Shown here piece by piece: positions 1-6,039 of a stretch of 14,206 nucleotides of DNA; the stretch's first letter is position 1, and each line of letters starts with the position of its first letter. Source of the DNA: JAPLXD01 sp041661585 (GTDB lineage Bacteria > Patescibacteriota > Minisyncoccia > Moranbacterales > UBA11712); contig JBAZUC010000018.1 of the NCBI GenBank assembly GCA_041661585.1, forward strand, positions 1-14,206. Reading direction: 5' to 3'. Below the pieces are notes generated by a model. It saw nothing but the letters and a program-made list of their open reading frames with translations, was not told the origin of the DNA and did not search any database. A program made the position numbers and the translations under genes.

Positions 1-2
1 CG

Positions 3-77
3 AAGCGTGAAGTGGCCAAAAATGCCTCACGCGTCGCCAAAAAAGTTGTCAAAAAATCCAATCGCCGGAAAGCGTAA
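3..77 (+). CDS. C-terminal end of an unidentified basic protein (partial)
   Basis: An open frame enters from the left edge and stops at TAA 75-77, giving about 24 residues very rich in Lys and Arg (it ends KKSNRRKA). A bidirectional terminator-like hairpin follows within about 35 bp, as expected at the end of a real gene. The tail resembles the basic C-termini of nucleic-acid-binding or ribosomal proteins, but it is too short to identify the family. The other two + frames are either stopped early or give a less plausible peptide. Confidence 0.4.
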   Translation, partial: KREVAKNASRVAKKVVKKSNRRKA

Positions 78-110
78 ATATTGAAACCAGAAGAATATTC
101 TTTTTCACAT

Positions 111-146
111 AAAAAAACAATCCTACCGAAATGGGGTTGTTTTTTT
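111..146. terminator. Bidirectional rho-independent terminator
   Basis: An A7 run plus CAATCC at 111-123 pairs with GGGTTG plus a T7 run ending at 146, with one G-U pair and a short loop. The T tract on + serves the partial gene ending at 77. The A tract, read on -, serves the flavoprotein gene whose stop is at 162. It lies exactly between two convergent genes. Confidence 0.7.
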
Positions 147-161
147 GGATGTATTCTGAAT

Positions 162-1436
162 TTATATGCTTGCCGCGTATGTTCCGGCCGCGTATCCGGT
201 GCTCCAGCATATTTGCAGATTGTATCCGCCCGTCGGTCCGTCCACGTCCAATATCTCGCCGGCGAAAAAGAGATTGTCGATCAATCGGGATTGCATCGTT
301 TTGGAATTCACCTCTTTGAGGCTCACTCCCCCGCTGGTGACGACCGCTTGGGCATATCCGGCTGTGCCATCGAATGTCAGGCGCAGATCCTTGAGAAGAA
401 GCGCCAATTTTTTCCGCTCCGCTCCCGTGACGGTGTTGATTTTTTTGCGCGGGTCAATGCCGGACAAGCCGATCATTGTGGCGATCATTTTTTGCGGCAA
501 AAGTTCCGGCAAGTAGTTCACAAAATCTTTTTTCGCGTTGCTGCCAAAATCTCTTTGAAGGCGGGCGTCGAGCTGTTCGGCGCTCAAGGCGGGCTTGAGA
601 TCGATCGAGACCGCGACCTCGCCTTTCTCCGCCAACTCCCCGGCCTTTTTGCTGATGTCCAGCACGATCGGTCCGCTCAAACCGAAATGCGTGAAAAGCA
701 TTTCCCCGAATCTTGAATTTTTTTTCTTTCCGTCTTGGATCAAACTGATCTCCACGTTTTTCAAGCTCAAGCCTTGCATTTCTTTTACCCAAGTTTCTTT
801 CGTTTTGATCGGCACCAGAGCCGGCGCAGTCTTGATGATCGTATGCCCCAAATCTTTGGCCCATTGATATCCGTCTCCGGTCGAACCGGTTGTCGGATAG
901 GACCTTCCGCCGGTGCACAAAATGAATTTATCCGCTGTTACTACTTTTTTGCCCGGCTTGCCTTTTTCATGTTTCAACTTCACGCTCTTGATTTTCTTCC
1001 CGCCGCTTTCGAAGCCGACAATTTCACTGCCAAAAAGTATCTTCACTTTTTTCTCTCCCAGATATTTTTCCATCACCCGCAACGCGTCGTGCGACTTGTT
1101 CGAAACGGGAAAAACCCGTCCGCCTCTTTCGGTTTTTGTGGGCAATTTCCTGTCCTCAAAAAATTTGATCACTTCTTCCGGCCCGAAAGCTGCCAGGGAG
1201 GAAAATAAAAACTTTCCATTCTTGCCGAATTGGCCGACCATTTTTTTGAGGTCAAACTCCGCCTGCGTCAGATTGCAGCGGCCTTTGCCGGTGATCAAAA
1301 GTTTTTTGCCAAGGCTCTCATTTTTTTCCAAAAGCACCACCCGCGCGCCCAGTTCCGCCGCCCGGCCCGCCGCCATCATGCCCGCCGGACCGCCGCCGAT
1401 GACCGCCACGTCAAATTTTTCCTGGTTCTTCATCAT
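162..1436 (-). CDS. HI0933/YhiN-family NAD(P)/FAD-dependent oxidoreductase
   Basis: A complete 424-residue flavoprotein. The N-terminus has a dinucleotide-binding Rossmann motif (VIGGGPAG, about residues 12-19) ending in Glu37 (LLEK), which should bind the FAD ribose. It is followed by the family signature GKGRCN (50-55). Near the C-terminus is FFAGEILDVDGPTGGYN, the second FAD-contact motif, typical of HI0933/YhiN/BaiN-like proteins. The length is normal for this cytosolic family. The family includes the bile-acid reductase BaiN, but most members have no known substrate, so only redox flavoprotein can be claimed. The frame opens at a TTG at 1475, but I chose ATG 1436 (ATGATG) because the Rossmann strand follows at the usual distance; the earlier residues look unrelated. 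There is no clear Shine-Dalgarno site. The gene stands alone. Confidence 0.9.
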   Translation of the reverse strand: MMKNQEKFDVAVIGGGPAGMMAAGRAAELGARVVLLEKNESLGKKLLITGKGRCNLTQAEFDLKKMVGQFGKNGKFLFSSLAAFGPEEVIKFFEDRKLPTKTERGGRVFPVSNKSHDALRVMEKYLGEKKVKILFGSEIVGFESGGKKIKSVKLKHEKGKPGKKVVTADKFILCTGGRSYPTTGSTGDGYQWAKDLGHTIIKTAPALVPIKTKETWVKEMQGLSLKNVEISLIQDGKKKNSRFGEMLFTHFGLSGPIVLDISKKAGELAEKGEVAVSIDLKPALSAEQLDARLQRDFGSNAKKDFVNYLPELLPQKMIATMIGLSGIDPRKKINTVTGAERKKLALLLKDLRLTFDGTAGYAQAVVTSGGVSLKEVNSKTMQSRLIDNLFFAGEILDVDGPTGGYNLQICWSTGYAAGTYAASI

Positions 1437-1447
1437 AAAGAAATGGT

Positions 1448-1475
1448 AGCATACTGCGCCCTTTCGTCCAATCAA
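1448..1475 (-). promoter_or_regulatory. Candidate promoter of the flavoprotein gene
   Basis: On the - strand, TTGATT (1470-1475) and TATGCT (1448-1453) lie 16 bp apart. The -10 box ends about 11 bp before the ATG, implying a very short leader, which fits the missing Shine-Dalgarno site. This is a match by eye only. Confidence 0.35.
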
Positions 1476-1501
1476 AAACAGGGCGGGAGCTACGCAATCG
1501 A

Positions 1502-1521
1502 TTACGCAGCTTGTTGCGTAA
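1502..1521. repeat. Short inverted repeat upstream of the flavoprotein gene
   Basis: TTACGCA (1502-1508) and TGCGTAA (1515-1521) are perfect inverted copies around a 6-bp spacer. A further TACGCA occurs just before them at about 1490. The position, upstream of the candidate flavoprotein promoter, would suit an operator. Confidence 0.4.
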
Positions 1522-1544
1522 CAAAAACAAGCCCGGGAATGAAA

Positions 1545-1574
1545 AAAGCCAGTCTGACGTGCAAACTGGCTTTT
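1545..1574 (-). terminator. Rho-independent terminator after the gam-like gene
   Basis: AAAAGCCAGT (1545-1554) and ACTGGCTTTT (1565-1574) form a perfect stem with a 10-nt loop. Read on -, it ends in a T run. It starts about 15 bp after the stop codon of the Gam-like gene. Confidence 0.85.
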
Positions 1575-1588
1575 GATTTGGATCGGGT

Positions 1589-2122
1589 TTACCGATCGAC
1601 GGCTTGAGTGAAGGTCTTCGCCTTCTTGGCCGCTTGTTTGGGAACGACGAAGAACTCATCGTCCTGCACATAGCTGACTCCGGCGATCACGAGCCGGTCG
1701 GCCAAAAGGGACTGACGGTCGATCTCTTCGATCACCCGGACATAGTCCTCATTTCCGGAAGCCTTGAGCCAAGCCATCATTTGCTCTTCGGTCCCGCTCA
1801 CTTCGACTCGCGGGGTCGTCCAGCGCCAACCGAAGGAACCGTTGCCCAAGATGACAGACCGCGCAACCCTGGTCAGTTCGGCCTTGCGGGGACTCGCAAA
1901 GGCGAAGAGGGCATTGATGTCGCTGGTCCGCTGAACCTGGAGCGGCTGAAGCTTCTTTCCCGCTTCCGCTTTGAGTTCGGCAACTTTCGCCTGGAGATCT
2001 TTTTCGATCTCATTGATGGCGTCTTGAGTCTGGCCAATTTTTGCCAGTAGAGCATCCGCCTGAGAAAGGGTTCTGGGAACGGAAGTCCGGGTTTTTTTGA
2101 TCCGAGTAACTGCTTTTGCCAT
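1589..2122 (-). CDS. Host-nuclease inhibitor Gam-family (Mu Gam-like) DNA-end-binding protein
   Basis: A 177-residue protein with the layout of phage Mu Gam. Residues about 18-62 form a charged coiled coil (LAKIGQTQDAINEIEKDLQ). A conserved core follows, with GSFGWRWTTP at about 95-104, and then a C-terminal region (VIAGVSYVQDDEFFVVPK) typical of the family. Mu Gam binds linear double-stranded DNA ends as a dimer, is related in structure to Ku, and shields ends from exonucleases such as RecBCD. Length is close to Mu Gam (about 170). The start is certain: a perfect AAGGAGG (2131-2137) lies 8 bp before the ATG, the strongest ribosome site in the window. No other early phage genes adjoin it, so it may be a relic of an integrated element or a domesticated repair factor. 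Confidence 0.85.
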   Translation of the reverse strand: MAKAVTRIKKTRTSVPRTLSQADALLAKIGQTQDAINEIEKDLQAKVAELKAEAGKKLQPLQVQRTSDINALFAFASPRKAELTRVARSVILGNGSFGWRWTTPRVEVSGTEEQMMAWLKASGNEDYVRVIEEIDRQSLLADRLVIAGVSYVQDDEFFVVPKQAAKKAKTFTQAVDR

Positions 2123-2153
2123 TTTTTCATCCTCCTTGGGATATTTGCGGCCG

Positions 2154-2168
2154 GCATATGATATATGC
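2154..2168. repeat. Palindrome between gam-like gene and regulator
   Basis: GCATAT (2154-2159) and ATATGC (2163-2168) are inverted around 3 bp, in the divergent promoter region shared by the Gam-like gene (-) and the TrmB-like gene (+). It is a plausible operator but unproven. Confidence 0.35.
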
Positions 2169-2230
2169 GCGCCCTTTTCAATGAACTGACTGCACTATAG
2201 CGCGAAGAGGATATATGTGTTAATCTGTAG

Positions 2231-2243
2231 TCGACATTCGACA
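2231..2243 (+). promoter_or_regulatory. Tandem TCGACA repeats before the TrmB-like gene
   Basis: TCGACA occurs at 2231-2236 and again at 2238-2243, a 7-bp periodic tandem. The second copy resembles a -35 box; TAAAAC (2261-2266) lies 17 bp downstream, almost at the start codon (2270). This could be a leaderless promoter or a binding site for the regulator itself. Confidence 0.3.
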
Positions 2244-2269
2244 AACAAGTAAAAATTGAGTAAAACTAT

Positions 2270-3028
2270 ATGCAAAACATCCAAGAGATTCTCTTCGGAA
2301 TCGGCATCTCCGTTCCGGCCCAAAAGGTGTACATCGCCCTTTTGGAAGAAGGCAAAGCCACCGCCCGCACGCTTGCGAGCCGCACGGGAATCACCCGCAC
2401 GTCCGTCTATGACCAGATCAAAGCTCTCAGCGCAAAGGGACTCATCGTTGAACGCGCCATTGAAGGAACGACTCTTTTCGAAGTCGGCGACGCGCGCCAA
2501 TTGTCCGTTCTTTTGGACGACCAGGTTGCACGGCTCACTTCCCAACAAGAATACCTCGCCAAAAATCTGAACTCCCTCATCGACAAGTCCCAATCCGTAC
2601 AGCCAAAGATTCGCTTTTTTGAAGGGCCGGATGGCGTGAAGCAACTTCTCAAAGACATTTTGTGGCACGACAATATCACGCTCTTCATCTATTGGCCCTA
2701 CAAACATATGCTGAATTTTCTCGGAGGAGACTTTCTTCTCTGGTTTGATGAAAAAAGAAAATCCAGCGACATTCCCCTCAAAACGATCTGGGGACATCCG
2801 GCAGGAAAAATAAAAGAGCATATTTTCTCGGGCGACGGGCCGGACGTCGAGCGCCGATTTCTCACGCAAAAAAATATCCCGTCGATGGGATATATCATAT
2901 ATGACAAAAAAGTCGCCTTCATCAGCTCGCACAAAGAATCATTCGGATTCATCGTCGAAAGCGTGGAGTTTACCGGCCTTCAAAAAATGCAATTTGACGT
3001 TCTTTGGAGCGTGGCCAAGAAAAAATGA
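2270..3028 (+). CDS. TrmB-family transcriptional regulator
   Basis: A 252-residue cytosolic regulator. Residues about 5-75 form a winged helix-turn-helix of the TrmB type (leading helix, then TARTLASRTGITRTSVYDQI with the recognition helix near 42-56, then a wing to about 72). A short helical linker (about 78-108) probably dimerises. The rest (112-252) matches the alpha/beta C-terminal region of TrmB-like proteins, with FFEGPDGVKQLLKDIL near its start. Characterised TrmB members in archaea bind sugars, but many in uncultured bacteria have no known ligand, and none can be assigned here. The gene diverges from the Gam-like gene and may control it and itself. No clear Shine-Dalgarno site precedes the ATG. 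The TGA stop shows that UGA means stop in this organism. Confidence 0.85.
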   Translation: MQNIQEILFGIGISVPAQKVYIALLEEGKATARTLASRTGITRTSVYDQIKALSAKGLIVERAIEGTTLFEVGDARQLSVLLDDQVARLTSQQEYLAKNLNSLIDKSQSVQPKIRFFEGPDGVKQLLKDILWHDNITLFIYWPYKHMLNFLGGDFLLWFDEKRKSSDIPLKTIWGHPAGKIKEHIFSGDGPDVERRFLTQKNIPSMGYIIYDKKVAFISSHKESFGFIVESVEFTGLQKMQFDVLWSVAKKK

Positions 3029-3030
3029 AA

Positions 3031-3051
3031 TCAGGCTTTATATAAGCCTGA
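3031..3051. terminator. Hairpin directly after the TrmB-like gene
   Basis: TCAGGCTT (3031-3038) and AAGCCTGA (3044-3051) form a perfect 8-bp stem with a 5-nt loop, 2 bp after the stop codon. No T run follows on +, so it may be a weak terminator or an mRNA-stabilising 3' hairpin. Confidence 0.5.
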
Positions 3052-3090
3052 AAATAAATTCTCCCCGAGTCGGTCTAGGACCTTGCGTCT

Positions 3091-3120
3091 CGAGGCTTTT
3101 CAAGGGCTTTTCAGGGGTTT
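3091..3120. repeat. GGCTTTTCA-type repeat, possible att-like or recombinase-associated site
   Basis: GGCTTTTCAAG is followed at once by GGCTTTTCAGG and then GGTTT. A close but gapped relative sits at about 12788-12812 next to the serine recombinase: the order GCTTTTCAA, GGCTTTT, AGGGGT is kept. This may be an attachment-site remnant or a shared regulatory sequence. Confidence 0.35.
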
Positions 3121-3169
3121 GCAAATTCAGATAATTCGAAGGGCATCGGTCGCGGTTTGAAGAGCAAAA

Positions 3170-3221
3170 TGAGACAAATGAGACACGAAACAGCCCCTGT
3201 CTTATTTTGAAGATTGAGACA
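3170..3221. repeat. Three TGAGACA direct repeats
   Basis: TGAGACA occurs at 3170-3176, 3179-3185 and 3215-3221, the first two 9 bp apart. They lie around the 3' end of the zinc-ribbon gene. Function unknown; they could be an operator or simple repetition. Confidence 0.4.
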
Positions 3222-4329
3222 GGTTCTTGTCTCTTTTTTTCTGGTCGCTTTCGGCAATCTTTCGGAGGTTTTCCTCGCCTTCTACGCCACTAAGGCGCCC
3301 TTGAAGGAATCCAAGGCGATATCTGACTCCATCGCTCATCAGGCGCCAATTGGTGCCTTCCAAGGACTTTTTGAAGAGTTTTTGAAGTTCATGGATGCTG
3401 TCCCATTCAGACCGGCCGGATTTGGAATCTTGAATACCAAATTCAAGGACAATATCCTTTTGAAGCTCAGGTTTTTCAAATTCCAGTCCCACATAACCCG
3501 CTTTCTCAAGAATCGGATCGAGGATCTTTTGAAGCTCGAAAATTGTGAGCTTCTTAATTTTGGCAATAGCATCGTATAATGATTTATTTTGCTTCCTCTC
3601 CTTCACCTCGTCCATCATGCGTTGGATTTCTTTCATCCCTTCTTTTTGAGAAATATATTCCGCGCCTTCTTTATCTGACAAGCAATATTTTTTGCGATTC
3701 ATTTCAAAGTTCGGATCGGCAGGTTTTTCTTTTACGGTCATATCAAAAACATCAGTTTCTTTATTCCCGCATTGGGAGCAGGAATAGATTGTTGTTATAA
3801 CCTCGCCTTTGCGGGAACTGCTATGTTGCATTTCAGCATTGCATTTTGAACAGAGATTGGGTTTATGCTCCCATTCTTTTCCGTTTTCCCAATAAGATCT
3901 TCGTTTATTGCATTTGTCACATTGGAACATAAACAGAACTTCTTCCTTTCCATTGGAATCATTCATGAAATGACGTGAGGTGCAAGTCATCTCGGGCGAG
4001 CTGCAATAAAGACAATGGATATTTCTGGGTTCAGTGGCGTTCTCCAGTTTTTCGTCTTTGGCTTTATCTTCATCCATCCACTTGCGGATGAGCTCAGATT
4101 TTTTAGCGTAACGCTCTCCTTTCACAAAATATAATCCGAGATCAACCGCCAGCTTTCCGGCATGATGTTTCTCCATCTTTTTGGGATCGCGCTCCGCTTT
4201 TATTTTTTGCTCGTACTCTTCCTTGTGCTTATCCCAAAACTGGCATTCTTGAATCGTGAATTTGTCGTAAAGATCGCTGTAATAAATATGATCTTTGAGG
4301 TGTTTATAATCACCATTACTATTCTGCAT
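3202..4329 (-). CDS. Double zinc-ribbon protein of unknown function, third gene of the TIR-caspase cluster
   Basis: A 375-residue soluble protein I do not recognise as a named family. Residues 1-100 are highly charged and helical. Two zinc ribbons follow: C106-x2-C109 with C137-x2-C140, and C160-x2-C163 with C184-x2-C187. Beta-hairpin-forming residues between the knuckles resemble TFIIS/RNA-polymerase-type ribbons that contact nucleic acid or polymerase. Residues about 225-330 form a helical region with Trp309 and Trp328, and the tail is basic (QKKRDKN). There is no signal peptide or membrane segment. It starts 23 bp after the caspase stop on the same strand, without a Shine-Dalgarno site, so it is probably co-transcribed. 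It might be a caspase substrate, a regulator, or an unrelated passenger; the sequence does not decide. Confidence 0.8.
   Translation of the reverse strand: MQNSNGDYKHLKDHIYYSDLYDKFTIQECQFWDKHKEEYEQKIKAERDPKKMEKHHAGKLAVDLGLYFVKGERYAKKSELIRKWMDEDKAKDEKLENATEPRNIHCLYCSSPEMTCTSRHFMNDSNGKEEVLFMFQCDKCNKRRSYWENGKEWEHKPNLCSKCNAEMQHSSSRKGEVITTIYSCSQCGNKETDVFDMTVKEKPADPNFEMNRKKYCLSDKEGAEYISQKEGMKEIQRMMDEVKERKQNKSLYDAIAKIKKLTIFELQKILDPILEKAGYVGLEFEKPELQKDIVLEFGIQDSKSGRSEWDSIHELQKLFKKSLEGTNWRLMSDGVRYRLGFLQGRLSGVEGEENLRKIAESDQKKRDKNLSQSSK
3216..3240 (+). terminator. Hairpin plus T tract on the + strand
   Basis: GAGACA (3216-3221) and TGTCTC (3228-3233) make a perfect 6-bp stem followed by a T7 run on +. 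It overlaps the last codons of the opposing zinc-ribbon gene and could stop transcripts reading through from the TrmB-like gene. Confidence 0.4.
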
Positions 4330-4352
4330 ACGATTTACTAATAGTTGCTTAC

Positions 4353-5342
4353 CTAGATACGACCTAGTTCAGCTAACTTTCGGTAATGCGCCCCTAATGC
4401 GGTTAGTTTGCACGCTTTCGAATTGATAGCGGCATAGTACATATGCTCAGCCTCGATTGGAATCACTAAGCCATACCGATTGCACAATTGAAGTTCTTTA
4501 AAAGTTCGGATATTATCTTCGTTCACGGGGATACTTCTTAAATTTTCTGGTATGTTTTTTCTGTCTGGTTCGAAAGAAGGATCGAGTGAAAATTCGTCTG
4601 TTGGATTCTTGAAATATACTGGTAACCGTCTAAGAATGTCAGGCGAAATCTTCGGAGCTATATGACGAAGCGTAACAAATGTTTGTACGTTTGCCTTATA
4701 TATTGGACGCTGTTCCCATGAACCGAGAGTCTGATCAATATGTGAATAGACTGAAGCGGGAGTAATGCGCCCCAATATATCCGCGGATCCACCGCTCAAT
4801 CCATCCAAAAGAATGCTCGTAAATAGCCCTTGTTCGTTGTCCTCTGCTGCTGCCTGTTCACGATGACATGCTGTAAGAATAGTTACCCCGTTTCCGATAA
4901 CAGAAATTTGACTTTTATTCAGTCCAGCAACTTCACCAGCATATCCTGAGTTGCAGCTATCTAAAATAATCACTGTCGATTTAATACGTGGGGATGCGTC
5001 ATTTGCCATCCCTAATATTTCCGCGAGTGATATACCCCAGCTCCCTTTCTTCCCGTCTTGACTGACGATATAGCCAGTATTTGTTATAGGGTCGATTATC
5101 CCGTGACCTGCAAAGTAGAAAAGCGCGGTCTCTGCATCTCCGGAAAAAAGTTCACCCAATCCTGTTTGAATTACATCGCTAGTAACATTATCACTATCGC
5201 TGCTGATGAGTTTTATATCAAAATTTGGTGACCCGTCGCCATTTTTTTCAAGAATACTTGCAACTGATGCGGCATCATTTTCGCAACCAAAAAGCGGTGA
5301 ATTAGGATATTTATCAATGCCAATAATAAGTGCTTTTCTCAT
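4353..5342 (-). CDS. Caspase-like protease (peptidase C14), candidate Thoeris ThsA-type effector
   Basis: A 329-residue protein. The N-terminal 225 residues are a caspase/metacaspase fold: a first strand (KALIIGIDKYP), the catalytic His80 in LFYFAGHG, and the catalytic Cys130 in VIILDSCNSG. The active-site dyad is therefore intact. Residues about 230-329 form a separate C-terminal domain ending KLTALGAHYRKLAELGRI. In caspase-type Thoeris systems the corresponding region is the expected place for sensing the TIR-made nucleotide; that role is inferred here. There is no signal peptide or membrane segment, so it should cut cytosolic proteins. Its ATG lies 2 bp after the TIR stop codon, which implies translational coupling and joint action. 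No good Shine-Dalgarno site is present. Cell death or growth arrest through proteolysis is the likely outcome, not proven. Confidence 0.88.
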   Translation of the reverse strand: MRKALIIGIDKYPNSPLFGCENDAASVASILEKNGDGSPNFDIKLISSDSDNVTSDVIQTGLGELFSGDAETALFYFAGHGIIDPITNTGYIVSQDGKKGSWGISLAEILGMANDASPRIKSTVIILDSCNSGYAGEVAGLNKSQISVIGNGVTILTACHREQAAAEDNEQGLFTSILLDGLSGGSADILGRITPASVYSHIDQTLGSWEQRPIYKANVQTFVTLRHIAPKISPDILRRLPVYFKNPTDEFSLDPSFEPDRKNIPENLRSIPVNEDNIRTFKELQLCNRYGLVIPIEAEHMYYAAINSKACKLTALGAHYRKLAELGRI

Positions 5343-5344
5343 AA

Positions 5345-5755
5345 TTATTTGTTCTTGCCTTCTCTCATTAGCTGATTAATGGCATTTGCAATATTATTCC
5401 AATCCCAACTAATCACTCTATTTCTCGGCAAGCTCGTTGGCAAAGAACAATCAGCACTTGCCCCGTCAATATACACGCCAAAAACAGGGACATTGTTTCT
5501 GGTAGCAAAAGCAATTTCTTTTTCAACACCAGAAGCTGAATACATGCTTTTGCCCACAAGGACAAGTACCATATCTGATCTATTGATTTTATCTTCAATT
5601 AGTCTTTCCCATTGACTTTGTGGAAGAGACGCCTTTGAAGACCAATCTTCTATGCTGAATGGTGTCTTTGAATTTTTTGCTTGACCCACAAAAAGATGCT
5701 TTTCTGTCTCATTGTGGTCAAAATCAAAACTTATAAAGACTCTTGGATTTGTCAT
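5345..5755 (-). CDS. TIR-like (DUF1863/ThsB-type) domain protein, candidate signal-producing NADase
   Basis: A 136-residue single-domain protein. It follows the pattern of the Thoeris ThsB/MTH538 TIR-like family: RVFISFDFDHN at 5-15 (first strand), KHLFVGQAKN (19-28), IEDWSS (35-40), a helix with W49 and I53 (WERLIEDKI), MVLVLVGKS (62-70), SASGVEKEI (73-81) and VFGVYID (91-97). Glu80 sits where TIR enzymes carry the catalytic glutamate, so NAD+ cleavage or cyclisation is plausible. The usual aromatic residue of the S-x-W-V-x-x-E motif is Gly76 here. It is the first gene of a tight cluster with a caspase-like protease, which suggests it senses infection and makes the activating nucleotide. No Shine-Dalgarno site precedes the ATG; a near-perfect -10 box lies 10 bp upstream, so the message may be leaderless. 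Confidence 0.88.
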   Translation of the reverse strand: MTNPRVFISFDFDHNETEKHLFVGQAKNSKTPFSIEDWSSKASLPQSQWERLIEDKINRSDMVLVLVGKSMYSASGVEKEIAFATRNNVPVFGVYIDGASADCSLPTSLPRNRVISWDWNNIANAINQLMREGKNK

Positions 5756-5764
5756 AAATTTTTA

Positions 5765-5793
5765 ATTATAAATTAGGGGGATTGTCTCATGAA
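5765..5793 (-). promoter_or_regulatory. Candidate promoter of the TIR-caspase cluster
   Basis: On -, TATAAT (5765-5770) is a perfect -10 box. A weak TTCATG (5788-5793) lies 17 bp upstream. The predicted start site is about 2-3 nt before the TIR ATG at 5755, implying a leaderless transcript. Confidence 0.45.
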
Positions 5794-5804
5794 ATTAGGA
5801 GTAT

Positions 5805-5845
5805 GGGGAGAAAAGCCGCTTCCTTCCCTCAAGCGGATTCTCCCC
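5805..5845. terminator. Strong two-part hairpin between the 51-residue gene and the TIR gene
   Basis: GGGGAGAA (5805-5812) pairs with TTCTCCCC (5838-5845), and inside it CCGCTT (5816-5821) pairs with AAGCGG (5831-5836). The loop is CCTTCCCTC on +. There are 14 paired positions in total, with a small asymmetric bulge. No T run follows on -, so it may be an RNA processing or stability element, or a weak terminator of the small upstream gene. Confidence 0.6.
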
Positions 5846-5867
5846 AATTACTTACATCTAAGCTATC

Positions 5868-6023
5868 CTATTTATTCTTTTTTCTGTCCGTGTCTCCGTA
5901 GCCGGGCTTTGGAACACGTTCAACGATATGGTCTTTAGGATGTCGTCTGGCCTCCTCCACAGTCGTGAATTCGCCAGTTTCTGCATCTCGACCGCGAAGA
6001 GTGGTTTTTGATTCCTTGCTCAT
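5868..6023 (-). CDS. Small 51-residue charged protein of unknown function
   Basis: An ATG-to-TAG frame encodes 51 residues: it begins MSKESKTTLRGRDAETGEF, continues TTVEEARRHPKDHIVERVPK, and has a basic tail (DRKKNK). The pattern R-D-A-x-T-G-x-F, then a helical stretch with H-P, then V-E-R/K, resembles a recurrent class of tiny hypothetical bacterial proteins, which supports real coding. It is highly charged, has no membrane segment or cysteine, and is probably cytosolic. It precedes the TIR gene on the same strand, with the hairpin at 5805-5845 between them. It could be a regulator or antitoxin-like partner, but nothing in the sequence proves that. No Shine-Dalgarno site is visible; a candidate promoter ends about 17 bp before the ATG. 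Confidence 0.65.
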   Translation of the reverse strand: MSKESKTTLRGRDAETGEFTTVEEARRHPKDHIVERVPKPGYGDTDRKKNK

Positions 6024-6039
6024 AGCATTTGGTGTTAGG

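Noticed and set aside
81..1449. Long + strand open frames (such as 81-716 and 735-1208).
   Set aside because: They are opposite-strand shadows of the HI0933-family gene; their translations show no domain and are rich in unlikely residue runs.
1502..1521. The TTACGCA inverted repeat as part of a CRISPR or IS end.
   Set aside because: There is a single short repeat, with no spacer series, transposase or target duplication.
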